From NCBI RefSeq assembly GCF_014646275.1, contig NZ_BMND01000011.1, positions 62,001-126,000 of the forward strand: a stretch of DNA of 64,000 bases, given 5' to 3'. This document shows positions 50,854 to 60,098 of this stretch, piece by piece. Position 1 is the stretch's first letter. Every line of letters starts with the position of its first letter. The position numbers were made by a program, and so were the translations under genes. The stretch comes from Streptomyces kronopolitis (GTDB lineage Bacteria; Actinomycetota; Actinomycetes; Streptomycetales; Streptomycetaceae). Under the pieces are notes generated by a model. It did no database searches, was not told the origin of the DNA, and saw only the letters and a program-made list of their open reading frames with translations.

Positions 50854-53800
50854 TTACACCTTGCGGAGCCGGAAGGTGAGGGCCAGGGCCTCGTCGGTGA
50901 ACTCGGGGCCGTAGGAGCCGTTCACGTCCTCGGTGGACCCCTGCTCGTTCACGAAGTCCGTGGCGAGCACCTCGTCGGAGATCAGGCCGGTGTGGTCGGC
51001 CAGCGCCGTGCGGACCTCCTCGTCGGTGGACTGCCAGCGCAGCGCGATCCGGTCGGCGACGTCCAGACCGCTGTTCTTGCGGGCCTCCTGGATCAGCCGG
51101 ATCGCGTCACGGGCCAGGCCCGCGCGGCGCAGCTCGGGGGTGATCTCCAGATCGAGGGCGACCGTCGCGCCCGCCTCGGAGGCCACCGACCAGCCCTCCC
51201 GCGGGGTCTCGGTGATGATCACCTCGTCGGGGGCGAGGGTGACGGTCTCCCCGTCGACCTCGACGCTCGCGGTGCCCTCGCGCAGGGCCAGCGAGAGGGC
51301 GGCGGCGTCCGCGGCGGCGACGGCCTTGGCCACCGCCTGGACCCCCTTGCCGAACCGCTTGCCCAGGGCGCGGAAGTTGGCCTTGGCGGTGGTGTCGACC
51401 AGGGAGTCGCCGCCCTCCCGGCCGGCGGAGTCGGACAGCGCGGCCAGCGAGCTGACGTTGAGCTCCTCGGCGATCTGGGCCCGCAGGTCCTCGGGCAGGG
51501 TGGCGAAGCCGTGGGCCGCGACCAGGGCGCGGGACAGCGGCTGGCGGGTCTTGACGCCGGACTCGGCGCGGGTGGCGCGGCCCAGCTCGACCAGCCGGCG
51601 GACCAGCGCCATCTGCGCGGAGAGCGCCGGGTCGATGGCGGCCTTGTCGGCGACCGGCCAGCTGGAGAGATGGACCGAGTCCGGGGCGTCCGGGGTCACC
51701 GGGACGACCAGGTCCTGCCAGACCCGCTCGGTGACGAACGGGGTGAGCGGCGCCATGAGGCGGGTGACGGTCTCGATGACCTCGTGCAGGGTGCGCAGCG
51801 CGGCCGCGTCGCCCTGCCAGAAGCGGCGGCGGGAGCGGCGGACGTACCAGTTGGAGAGGTCGTCGACGAAGGAGGACAGCAGCTTGCCGGCCCGCTGGGT
51901 GTCGAAGGACTCCAGGGAGTCGGTGACCTGCTCGACCAGGCTGTTGAGCTCGCCGAGCAGCCAGCGGTCCAGCAGCGGGCGGTCGGCGGGGGCCGGGTCG
52001 GCGGCGGACGGCGCCCAGTTCGAGGTGCGGGCGTACAGCGCCTGGAAGGCGACGGTGTTCCAGTACGTCAGCAGCGTCTTGCGGACGACTTCCTGGATCG
52101 TGGCGTGGCCCACCCGGCGGGCGGCCCACGGCGAGCCGCCGGCGGCCATGAACCAGCGGACCGCGTCGGCGCCGTGCCGGTCCATGAGCGGGATCGGCTG
52201 GAGGGTGTTGCCCAGGTGCTTGGACATCTTCCGGCCGTCCTCGGCGAGGATGTGGCCGAGGCAGACCACGTTTTCGTACGAGGACTTGTCGAAGACGAGG
52301 GTGCCGACGGCCATCAGGGTGTAGAACCAGCCGCGGGTCTGGTCGATGGCCTCGGAGATGAACTGCGCCGGGTAGCGCTTCTCGAACAGCTCCTTGTTGC
52401 GGTACGGGTAGCCCCACTGCGCGAACGGCATCGAGCCCGAGTCGTACCAGGCGTCGATGACCTCCGGGACGCGGGTCGCGGTGTGCGTGCAGCCCTCGTG
52501 GGTGCAGGGGAAGGTGACCGCGTCGATGAACGGGCGGTGCGGGTCGAGGTCCGACTGGTCGGTGCCGGTCAGCTCGGTCAGCTCGGCGAGCGAGCCGACG
52601 CAGGTGAGGTGGTCGTCCTCGCAGCGCCAGATGGGCAGCGGGGTGCCCCAGTAGCGGTTGCGGGACAGCGCCCAGTCGATGTTGTTGTTCAGCCAGTCGC
52701 CGAAGCGGCCGTGCTTGACCGACTCCGGGAACCAGTTGGTGGTCTCGTTCTCCCGCAGCAGGGCGTCCTTGACGGCGGTGGTGCGGATGTACCAGGACGG
52801 CTGGGCGTAATAGAGCAGCGCGGTGTGGCAGCGCCAGCAGTGCGGGTAGCTGTGCTCATAAGCGAGGTGGCGGAAGAGCAGGCCTCGGGCGCCGAGGTCG
52901 GCGACCAGCGTCTCGTCGGCCTTCTTGAAGAACTGGCCGCCGACCAGGTCCAGCTGCTCCTCGAAGGTGCCGTCCGGGCGGACCGGGTTGATCACCGGCA
53001 GGCCGTACGCCCGGCAGGTCTTGAGGTCGTCCTCACCGAAGGCCGGGGCCTGGTGCACGAGGCCGGTGCCGTCGTCGGTGGTGACGTACTCGGCGTTGAC
53101 GACGATGTTGGCGCCCTCCAGCTCGACCAGGTCGAAGGGGCGCTCGTAGGACCAGCGCTCCATCTCGCGGCCGGTGAACGACTCGCCGGTGGCCTGCCAG
53201 CCCTCGCCGAGCGCCTTCTCCAGCAGCGGCTCGGCGACGACCAGCTGCTCGCTGCCGTCCGTGGCCACGACGTAGGTGACGTCGGGGTGGGCGGCGACGG
53301 CCGTGTTGGAGATCAAGGTCCAGGGGGTGGTCGTCCAGATGAGGAGCTTGGCGCGGCCGGCCAGCGGGCCGGAGGTCAGCGGGAGGCGAACGAAGACCGA
53401 GGGGTCGACGACCGTCTCGTAGCCCTGCGCCAGCTCGTGGTCCGACAGGCCGGTGCCGCAGCGCGGGCACCAGGGGGCGACCCGGTGGTCCTGGACCAGC
53501 AGGCCCTTGGTGAAGATCTCCTTCAGCGACCACCACACCGACTCGATGTAGTCGGGGTCCATGGTGCGGTAGGGGGAGTCCAGGTCGGTCCAGTAGCCCA
53601 TCCGGGTCGTCAGCTCGGCGAAGGCGTCGGTGTGGCGGGTCACCGACTCGCGGCACTTGGCGTTGAACTCGGCGATGCCGTACGCCTCGATGTCCTTCTT
53701 GCCGTTGAAGCCCAGCTCCTTCTCCACGGCCAGCTCGACCGGGAGGCCGTGGCAGTCCCAGCCGGCCTTGCGGTCGACGTGGTAGCCCTGCATCGTGCGG

Positions 53801-54027
53801 AACCGGGGGAAGACGTCCTTGAAGACGCGCGCCTCGATGTGGTGGGCGCCGGGCATGCCGTTGGCGGTCGGGGGGCCCTCGTAGAAGACCCACTCGGGCC
53901 GTCCCTCGGACTGCTGGAGGGTACGGGCGAAGACCTTCTGCTCCTGCCAGAACTCGAGCACCGCGTGCTCGAGGGCGGGGAGGTCTACCTGGGCGGGTAC
54001 CTGGCGGTACTGGGGCTGCGGACTCAT
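50854..54027 (-). CDS. ileS: Isoleucyl-tRNA synthetase IleS
   Basis: Charges tRNA-Ile. The protein has 1057 residues. The class I HIGH-like motif is in GPPTANGMPGAHHIEA at about 55-68 and the KMSKS-like motif is DGRKMSKHLGNT. The editing domain (CP1) lies between, with TTTPWTLISNTAVA. The anticodon-binding and a long C-terminal domain follow, the form called IleRS type 2. ATG 54027 has GGAGGAAG directly upstream; that site is paired in the T-box leader. It converges on divIVA. Confidence 0.96.
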   Translation of the reverse strand: MSPQPQYRQVPAQVDLPALEHAVLEFWQEQKVFARTLQQSEGRPEWVFYEGPPTANGMPGAHHIEARVFKDVFPRFRTMQGYHVDRKAGWDCHGLPVELAVEKELGFNGKKDIEAYGIAEFNAKCRESVTRHTDAFAELTTRMGYWTDLDSPYRTMDPDYIESVWWSLKEIFTKGLLVQDHRVAPWCPRCGTGLSDHELAQGYETVVDPSVFVRLPLTSGPLAGRAKLLIWTTTPWTLISNTAVAAHPDVTYVVATDGSEQLVVAEPLLEKALGEGWQATGESFTGREMERWSYERPFDLVELEGANIVVNAEYVTTDDGTGLVHQAPAFGEDDLKTCRAYGLPVINPVRPDGTFEEQLDLVGGQFFKKADETLVADLGARGLLFRHLAYEHSYPHCWRCHTALLYYAQPSWYIRTTAVKDALLRENETTNWFPESVKHGRFGDWLNNNIDWALSRNRYWGTPLPIWRCEDDHLTCVGSLAELTELTGTDQSDLDPHRPFIDAVTFPCTHEGCTHTATRVPEVIDAWYDSGSMPFAQWGYPYRNKELFEKRYPAQFISEAIDQTRGWFYTLMAVGTLVFDKSSYENVVCLGHILAEDGRKMSKHLGNTLQPIPLMDRHGADAVRWFMAAGGSPWAARRVGHATIQEVVRKTLLTYWNTVAFQALYARTSNWAPSAADPAPADRPLLDRWLLGELNSLVEQVTDSLESFDTQRAGKLLSSFVDDLSNWYVRRSRRRFWQGDAAALRTLHEVIETVTRLMAPLTPFVTERVWQDLVVPVTPDAPDSVHLSSWPVADKAAIDPALSAQMALVRRLVELGRATRAESGVKTRQPLSRALVAAHGFATLPEDLRAQIAEELNVSSLAALSDSAGREGGDSLVDTTAKANFRALGKRFGKGVQAVAKAVAAADAAALSLALREGTASVEVDGETVTLAPDEVIITETPREGWSVASEAGATVALDLEITPELRRAGLARDAIRLIQEARKNSGLDVADRIALRWQSTDEEVRTALADHTGLISDEVLATDFVNEQGSTEDVNGSYGPEFTDEALALTFRLRKV

Positions 54028-54035
54028 CGGGGCTT

Positions 54036-54295
54036 CCTCCGGGCGGACACCTGCTGCGTTCTCCGTCCGGAGGGACGAGAGCCTGCGCTCCCGCGGTACC
54101 ACCCTCCTTGGCGGTGCCGTCGCACCGCCCCCTCATTGGGGTCGCGCTGCCGGTTCTACTCGCGCCGCGGGTGCTGTGCGGGCTTTCTTCCGGCGGCTCC
54201 GGGGTGATCTTCACGCCGCGCACGCCCCCGGGCTTCCACCGTCCCCGGGTCGCTGCTGGCTGCGTACGGCGCTACTCGTCCCGTCAATGCCTCTC
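54036..54295 (-). promoter_or_regulatory. T-box leader of ileS, translational type
   Basis: On the minus strand AGGGTGGTACCGCG (54092-54105) is the T-box. The likely specifier is AUC (Ile) in GTGAAGATCACC (plus 54206-54208). Stem I begins near 54290 with GACGGGACGAGTAG. CCUCCGG (54067-54073) can pair with CCGGAGG (54036-54042), which contains the ribosome site, or with GGAGGG at the T-box. Uncharged tRNA-Ile would favour the second pairing and open the ribosome site. No terminator with U-run is present. A -10-like TACACT lies at 54305-54310. Confidence 0.92.
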
Positions 54296-54540
54296 GCTGG
54301 GCCCAGTGTACGGGGCCGCGCCGACCGGGGCCGACCGGATTTCCGGCGGGGTCCGGGCGGGCCGGGCGCGGGCGCACCACGGAGCGTGGACCGGCCCCGC
54401 GGTGCGCCCGCGCGTGACCCGAATGGCGAGCGGACGGGTGCCGGCCCGCGGGGTCGGGTTACCGGGCGGGCGGCGGGGCACAACCGAGACAGAGCGGACG
54501 TCCGGGCCGGTGGCGGGGGTGCGCGGGCGGTGCGTCCCGT

Positions 54541-54569
54541 TGCCGCGTGGCGTGTGGCGATTTATCGTT
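54541..54569 (+). promoter_or_regulatory. Promoter of the DksA/TraR-like gene
   Basis: TTGCCG (54541-54546), 17-base spacer, TATCGT (54564-54569). A leader of about 41 bases would carry GAAGGGG before the ATG. Confidence 0.6.
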
Positions 54570-54617
54570 CCCGTCACGATTCGCGAACAAAGTCACATAG
54601 GTGAAGGGGTCGCGGCC

Positions 54618-55406
54618 ATGGTGGCGAAAAAGACCGCCGCGGAGAAGAGCACGACGCCTGCCGACGAGGCCGTCGCGAAGCGGCCTGCACCGAAGAAGAC
54701 CGCGGCGAAGAAGGCGGCGGCGAAGAAGACCACGGCGAAGAAGGCGGCACCGGCGAAGAAGGCGGCCGAGAAGGCGGCGCCGGTGAAGGCCGCCGAGAAG
54801 GCCGCCGCGAAGCGGACAGCGGCCGGGACGACCGCGAAGAAGAGCGCGAAGAAGACTGCGAAGACCGCGAAGAAGGCTCCGGCCAGGACGGCCGCGGTGC
54901 CCGCTAAGAAGACGGGAGCCAAAACGGTGGTGGCGAAGAAGACTGCGGCCGCAACGGCCGGGGCGCACGGCAAGGGCTCCGCCGGACCGGCGGTCAAGAC
55001 CGCCGCGGCGCCCGGCGAGCTGGCCGTGCGGCCCGGTGAGGACCCCTGGACGCCCGCGGAGGTGGCCGAGGCCCGCACCGAGCTGATGGAGGAGACGGCG
55101 CGGCTGCGGCTGGAGATCGTCTCGGCCGAGAACGCCATCGCCGGGCTGATGCGCGACTCCGGTGACGGCGCGGGCGACGACGAGGCCGACACCGGCACCA
55201 AGAACATCACCCGTGAACACGAGATGGCGCTCGCCTCCAACGCCCGCGAGATGCTCCACCAGACCGAGCGGGCCCTGGGCCGGCTGGACGCGGGCACCTA
55301 CGGGCTGTGCGAGAACTGCGGCAACCCCATCGGCAAGGCGCGGATGCAGGCCTTCCCGCGGGCGACGCTGTGCGTGGAGTGCAAGCAGAAGCAGGAGCGC
55401 CGCTGA
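54618..55406 (+). CDS. DksA/TraR-type zinc-finger protein with histone-H1-like tail
   Basis: A 262-residue two-part protein. Residues 1 to about 130 are Lys/Ala/Thr repeats (many AKK and AKKAA units) resembling the tails of HupS and eukaryotic H1. The C-terminal part is a DksA/TraR domain: a helical pair (TPAEVAEARTELMEETARLR) and a C4 zinc finger with CENCGNPIG and LCVECKQKQ. DksA proteins act in the RNA polymerase secondary channel; the tail suggests DNA or polyphosphate binding. Whether it has DksA activity is untested here. ATG 54618 has GAAGGGG upstream. Confidence 0.88.
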   Translation: MVAKKTAAEKSTTPADEAVAKRPAPKKTAAKKAAAKKTTAKKAAPAKKAAEKAAPVKAAEKAAAKRTAAGTTAKKSAKKTAKTAKKAPARTAAVPAKKTGAKTVVAKKTAAATAGAHGKGSAGPAVKTAAAPGELAVRPGEDPWTPAEVAEARTELMEETARLRLEIVSAENAIAGLMRDSGDGAGDDEADTGTKNITREHEMALASNAREMLHQTERALGRLDAGTYGLCENCGNPIGKARMQAFPRATLCVECKQKQERR

Positions 55407-55527
55407 GCCGGCCGGGGGCGTCGTGGGACGGCACCCGGACCCCCCGCGCGGGGGGAGGCGTGCCGTACTCTCGTGGTTCAGCCGGGCGGGGCCCGGCCGT
55501 GGAGACGACGGGCTGAGGGACTCACAC

Positions 55528-56130
55528 GTGGCAGAGGCGGAACGCATCACCGGCACGCCGGAACCCGAACCGGGTACCGGGGCGGACCCCACGACGGGCA
55601 CCGGGGAGGACGGCACGGCGCAGGCCGGGCCGGGCGCCGGCCGCGGCAGGCGGCGGATCCTCGCCCTGCTGCTGGTCGCGCTGCTGGTCTACGTGCTCGA
55701 CCTGGGCAGCAAGCTCCTCGTCGTCGCGAAGCTGGAGCACCACGCGCCCATCGAGGTCATCGGGACGCTGCTGCAGTTCACGGTGATCCGCAACCGCGGT
55801 GCCGCCTTCGGCATGGGCGAGGCGCTGACGATCTTCCTCACCTTCATCGCGGCGGCCGTGATCGTGGTGATCGCCCGGATCGCCCGCAAGCTCTACAGCC
55901 TGCCCTGGGCGATCGCGCTGGGGCTGCTGCTCGGGGGTGCCTTCGGCAACCTCACCGACCGGATCTTCCGCACGCCGGGGGTCTTCGAGGGCGCGGTCGT
56001 CGACTTCATCGCCCCCGCGCACTTCGCGGTCTTCAACCTCGCCGACTCCGCGATCGTCTGCGGCGGCATCCTGATCGTGATCCTGTCCTTCCGCGGCCTG
56101 GACCCGGACGGGACCGTCCACCACGACTGA
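55528..56130 (+). CDS. lspA: Lipoprotein signal peptidase LspA (signal peptidase II)
   Basis: Removes signal peptides from prolipoproteins. A 200-residue protein with a disordered acidic N-terminal tail of about 45 residues and four membrane helices. The catalytic Asp pair is in GGAFGNLTDRIF and FNLADSAIVCGG; NRGAAFGMG and VVDFIAP are also conserved. GTG 55528 follows TGAGGGA by seven bases. The tail is longer than in E. coli but usual for Streptomyces. The rluD-like gene follows 91 bases on. Confidence 0.95.
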   Translation: MAEAERITGTPEPEPGTGADPTTGTGEDGTAQAGPGAGRGRRRILALLLVALLVYVLDLGSKLLVVAKLEHHAPIEVIGTLLQFTVIRNRGAAFGMGEALTIFLTFIAAAVIVVIARIARKLYSLPWAIALGLLLGGAFGNLTDRIFRTPGVFEGAVVDFIAPAHFAVFNLADSAIVCGGILIVILSFRGLDPDGTVHHD

Positions 56131-56221
56131 CCGGAGCGGCGGGGCAGGGGTGCCGGGCCGCCGATCGGGCGGCCCGCGACCGCCGGGCAGGACACCGTGG
56201 TGCAACTGCCATACTCGTGGG

Positions 56222-57163
56222 GTGAGCACCGTTCCCGAGATCCGCACCCTGCCCGTACCGGACGGCCTGGAGGGCGAGCGCGTCGACGCCGCGCTGGCCC
56301 GCATGTTCGGCTTTTCCCGTACGAAGGCGGCCGAGCTGGCCGCCGCCGGAAAGGTCCGGGTCGACGGATCCGAGGTGATGAAGTCGGAGCGGGTGCACGG
56401 CGGCGCCTGGCTGGAGGTCGAGATGCCGCAGGCCGCGCCGCCCGTCGAGATCGTCGCCGAGCCCGTCGAGGGCATGGAGATCGTCCATGACGACGACGAC
56501 ATCGTGGTGATCGTCAAGCCGGTCGGGGTGGCCGCGCACCCGAGCCCCGGCTGGAGCGGCACCACCGTCATCGGCGGCCTGGCCGCGGCCGGCTTCCGCA
56601 TCTCCACCTCCGGTGCCGCCGAGCGCCAGGGCATCGTGCACCGCCTCGACGTCGGCACCTCGGGCCTGATGGTGGTCGCCAAGTCCGAGCGCGCCTACAC
56701 CCTGCTCAAGCAGCAGTTCCGCGAGCGCACGGTCGACAAGCGCTACCACGCCCTGGTCCAGGGCCACCCGGACCCGATGAGCGGCACCATCGACGCCCCC
56801 ATCGGCCGGCACCCGCAGCACGACTACAAGTGGGCGGTCACCGCCGAGGGCAAGCCGTCGGTCACGCACTACGACCTGATCGAGGCGTTCCGCGCGGCCA
56901 GCCTGCTCGACATCAAGCTGGAGACCGGCCGCACCCACCAGATCCGGGTGCACATGGCCGCCCACCGCCACCCCTGCGCCGGCGACCTGACCTACGGCGC
57001 GGACCCCACCCTCGCCAAGCGCCTGGGCCTCACCCGGCAGTGGCTGCACGCCATGCGGCTGGGCTTCGAGCACCCCTCCGACGGCCGCTGGGTGGAGTTC
57101 GAGAGCGCCTACCCGGACGATCTGCAGCGGGCGCTGGACACCGTGCGGGACGAGAGCAGCTGA
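56222..57163 (+). CDS. RluD-type 23S rRNA pseudouridine synthase
   Basis: A 313-residue RluA-family enzyme. An S4-like RNA-binding domain is at about 15-75 (RVDAALARMFGFSRTKAAEL, VRVDGSEV). The catalytic Asp is in GIVHRLDVGTSGLMVVAK at about 140-155. ETGRTHQIRVHMA is the conserved RluA C-terminal motif. GTG 56222 has a -10-like CATACT six bases before and is probably leaderless. Target uridines in 23S rRNA cannot be assigned here. lspA precedes it, as in many actinobacteria. Confidence 0.92.
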   Translation: MSTVPEIRTLPVPDGLEGERVDAALARMFGFSRTKAAELAAAGKVRVDGSEVMKSERVHGGAWLEVEMPQAAPPVEIVAEPVEGMEIVHDDDDIVVIVKPVGVAAHPSPGWSGTTVIGGLAAAGFRISTSGAAERQGIVHRLDVGTSGLMVVAKSERAYTLLKQQFRERTVDKRYHALVQGHPDPMSGTIDAPIGRHPQHDYKWAVTAEGKPSVTHYDLIEAFRAASLLDIKLETGRTHQIRVHMAAHRHPCAGDLTYGADPTLAKRLGLTRQWLHAMRLGFEHPSDGRWVEFESAYPDDLQRALDTVRDESS

Positions 57164-57289
57164 CGCCGCGGGGCCCGCACGGTAGCGAACTGACACACAA
57201 CGGACACCGCCACGGCCGGTCCTGGTCAGCGCCATGGCAGTCTTGGGGCGGAAAGTGATCGAATCCGACCACCCCGGAGCGTAGCCACC

Positions 57290-58885
57290 GTGGACCAGCT
57301 GGCTCTGATGTTCGTCCTTCTGCTCGGAGCCGTGGTCATGGTTCCGGTCGGCGACCGGCTGGGACTCCCGTCACCGGTACTCATGACGCTGGCCGGTGCC
57401 GTGCTGGCGCTGCTGCCGTTCGTGCCCAACGTCGAGGTGCCGCCCGAGTTCATCCTGCCGGTGGTGCTGCCGCCGCTGCTCTACGCGGCCGTGCAGCGCA
57501 CCTCCTGGCGGCAGTTCACCGCCAACATCCGGCCGATCCTCCTGCTCGCCGTGGCGCTGGTCTTCGCCACCACCGCGGCGGTCGCCGCCGTCGCCCAGGC
57601 GGTGGTGCCCGGTATGCCGGTGGCCGCCGCGGTGGTGCTCGGCGCGCTGGTCGCACCGCCCGACCCGGTCGCCGCGACCGCGGTCGCCGGCAAGCTCGGA
57701 CTGCCCCGCCGGATGGTGTCCATCCTGGAGGGCGAGGGGCTGTTCAACGACGTCACCGCGATCGTGCTCTACCACGTGGCGCTCGCCGCGGCGGTCAGCG
57801 GCACCTTCTCGGTGCCCGGCGCGCTCGGCTCGCTGGTGCTGTCCGCGGTGGTCGCCATAGCGGTCGGCCTGGCGCTCGGCTGGGTCACCAACAAGCTGAT
57901 GGGGCTGCTCGGCGATCCGACGCTCCAGATCGGGCTGACCCTGCTGGTCCCGTTCGTCTCCTACGTCCTGGCCGAGGAGTTCAAGGGCTCGGGTGTGCTG
58001 GCGGTGCTGACCTGCGCGCTCTTCCTGGCCGAGCACGCGGTCGACGCGGACGACGTGATGGGCCGGCTGGCCGGCTACACCTTCTGGGAGGTCGTCGACA
58101 CCCTCGTCACCGGCGTCGCCTTCGGGCTGATCGGGCTGGAGCTGCACAACATCTTCGCGGCCGCCTCGCACCGCTGGGGCCAGCTGCTGGGCGCCGGCGC
58201 CGCCGTCGTCGGGGTGGTCGTCGGGGTCCGCCTGCTGTGGCTGCTGCCCGCCGCCTGGCTGGCCAAGCGGATGCACAAGCGCCGCGACTACGACGAGGAC
58301 ATCCCGATGAGCTGGCGGGAGACGCTCATCATGTGGTGGTCGGGGATGCGCGGGGTGGCCTCGGTGGCGCTGGCGCTGGCCATTCCGTACACCATCGACG
58401 GCGGCGACGACTTCCCGGTCCGCGACGACATCCTCTTCATCGCCTTCGCGGTGGTGCTCTCCACCCTGATCATCCAGGGCCTGACCCTGCCCTGGCTGGT
58501 GCGCCGGCTGCGGGTGCGGGCCGACACCGACGCGGTCGACGCGCTGGAGCGGGAGCTGGCGCTGCGGGTGATCAAGGCGTCCAAGCACCGGCTGAAGGAG
58601 ATCCTGGAGGTCGAGGAGCTGCCCGACGAGATCAGCGACCAGCTGGCCCGCCGGGCGCACGACATGGGCGCCCGGATCGCGCCGGACATCGTCGACGACG
58701 AGCGGCGCGAGCTCTTCGAGAAGCGCATCGCCCGGATGAAGAAGGTGCAGCGCATCCAGGGCGAGATGCTCTCCGCCGCCCGGCACGAGGTGCTGGCGGC
58801 CCGCAGCGAACCGGGTGCCGACCCGGAGATCGTCGACCGGGTGCTGCGGCATCTGGACGTGCGCAGCCTGCGCGGCACGCCCTGA
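57290..58885 (+). CDS. Na+/H+ antiporter, CPA1/NhaP family
   Basis: A 531-residue membrane protein with about 12 helices in the first 410 residues. The ion-binding site is the ND pair in EGEGLFNDVTAIV, with PPDPVAATAVAGKLG and the Arg-containing MWWSGMRGVASVALAL. The C-terminal 120 residues are a charged cytoplasmic domain with predicted coiled-coil character (RRELFEKRIARMKKVQRIQG). GTG 57290 has GGAG about 11 bases before. Na+ or K+ specificity is unknown. It converges on the MscS gene. Confidence 0.9.
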   Translation: MDQLALMFVLLLGAVVMVPVGDRLGLPSPVLMTLAGAVLALLPFVPNVEVPPEFILPVVLPPLLYAAVQRTSWRQFTANIRPILLLAVALVFATTAAVAAVAQAVVPGMPVAAAVVLGALVAPPDPVAATAVAGKLGLPRRMVSILEGEGLFNDVTAIVLYHVALAAAVSGTFSVPGALGSLVLSAVVAIAVGLALGWVTNKLMGLLGDPTLQIGLTLLVPFVSYVLAEEFKGSGVLAVLTCALFLAEHAVDADDVMGRLAGYTFWEVVDTLVTGVAFGLIGLELHNIFAAASHRWGQLLGAGAAVVGVVVGVRLLWLLPAAWLAKRMHKRRDYDEDIPMSWRETLIMWWSGMRGVASVALALAIPYTIDGGDDFPVRDDILFIAFAVVLSTLIIQGLTLPWLVRRLRVRADTDAVDALERELALRVIKASKHRLKEILEVEELPDEISDQLARRAHDMGARIAPDIVDDERRELFEKRIARMKKVQRIQGEMLSAARHEVLAARSEPGADPEIVDRVLRHLDVRSLRGTP

Positions 58886-58895
58886 CGGCCGGCGC

Positions 58896-59993
58896 TCAGC
58901 CGTGCGCCGGGTCCGCGTCCTTCGACAGGCCCCGGCGGGCCGGCGGCAGGTCGATCTGCGCCGGCGCGGTGGTCAGCCGCGGCAGCGCGTAGGCGTGCTC
59001 CTCCCGCAGCCACTCCAGCAGCCGCTCGCGGACCACACAGCGCACCGTCCACAGGGTGTCCGCGTCCCGGGCGGTGGCCAGCGCCCGGACCACGATCGTG
59101 GACGGTGTGGTGTCGGTCACCACCAGGCTCCAGGTCCGGCCGTCCCACTCCGGGCACTCCTGGAGGATCTCCAGCAGCCGCTGCCGCATCTTCTCCACCG
59201 GCGCGCTGTGGTCGAGGTGGAGCAGCACCGTGCCGGTCATCTGCGCACCGCCGCGCGACCAGTTCTCGAACGGCTTGCCGGTGAAGTACGACACCGGCAT
59301 GGTGATCCGGCGCTCGTCCCAGGTCCGGACGGTCAGGAAGGTCAGGGTGATCTCCTCGACGGTGCCCCACTCGCCGTCCACGACGACGGTGTCCCCTATC
59401 CGCACCATGTCGCCGAACGCGATCTGCAGTCCGGCGAAGAGGTTGCCGAGGGTGGACTGGGCGGCGATACCGGCGACGATGCCCACCAGCCCGGCGGACG
59501 CCAGCATGGAGGTGCCCACCGCCCGCATCGCCGGGAACGTCAGCAGCATCGAGGCGGCCGCGACGACGATCACCACGGCCGTGACCACCCGCTGGATCAG
59601 CGTCACCTGGGTCCGCACCCGGCGCACCCGCGCCGCGTCCCGGGCGCCGGCCGCGTAGCGCGAGTACGACGACTCGACGATCGCCGCGGCGGCCCGGACG
59701 ACCAGCCAGGCGGTGGCCGCTATCAGCACCAGGGTCAGCGTCCGGCCGATGCCCACCGCGTGGTCGTCGATGAGCTTGACCGAGGTCGCGTCGTAGGAGC
59801 CGCGCAACAGCGCCGTGCACAGCGCCACTTGCAGCGGTATCCGGCAGCGCCGCAGCAGTCCCCACAGCGGGGTCTCGGGGTGTGCGGCGTCGATCCGGCA
59901 CAGGGCCCGGTCGGCGAGCCAGACCAGGACGAGCGTGAGCAGGACCGAGCCGCCGATGACGACGACCGGACGCAGTACGTCCTCCAGTGACAC
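58896..59993 (-). CDS. MscS-family mechanosensitive channel
   Basis: A 365-residue small-conductance mechanosensitive channel. Four hydrophobic segments precede the MscS core; the pore helix and linker are ASAGLVGIVAGIAAQSTLGNLFAG (key Gly/Ala zipper), followed by the beta domain FGDMVRIGDTVVVDGEWGTVEEITL and the C-terminal alpha/beta domain. GTG 59993 is chosen because GGAGGAGGAG stands seven bases before it, although the frame is open further upstream. It should release solutes on osmotic downshock. It ends 10 bases from the antiporter stop. Confidence 0.92.
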   Translation of the reverse strand: MSLEDVLRPVVVIGGSVLLTLVLVWLADRALCRIDAAHPETPLWGLLRRCRIPLQVALCTALLRGSYDATSVKLIDDHAVGIGRTLTLVLIAATAWLVVRAAAAIVESSYSRYAAGARDAARVRRVRTQVTLIQRVVTAVVIVVAAASMLLTFPAMRAVGTSMLASAGLVGIVAGIAAQSTLGNLFAGLQIAFGDMVRIGDTVVVDGEWGTVEEITLTFLTVRTWDERRITMPVSYFTGKPFENWSRGGAQMTGTVLLHLDHSAPVEKMRQRLLEILQECPEWDGRTWSLVVTDTTPSTIVVRALATARDADTLWTVRCVVRERLLEWLREEHAYALPRLTTAPAQIDLPPARRGLSKDADPAHG

Positions 59994-60098
59994 GGGACTC
60001 CTCCTCCGTGGGGTGCGGGGCACTGTGGTGTGCTGGTACCCGGTCCCCCCGACCGTAACTGGCACGATGGGGGGAGATCGGTCCAACCCAGGGAAGTG

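Noticed and set aside
50758..54207. A 1149-codon frame opposite ileS
   Set aside because: It mirrors ileS codon by codon; the translation is Gly/Arg/Val-rich with no domains. It is a shadow of the real gene.
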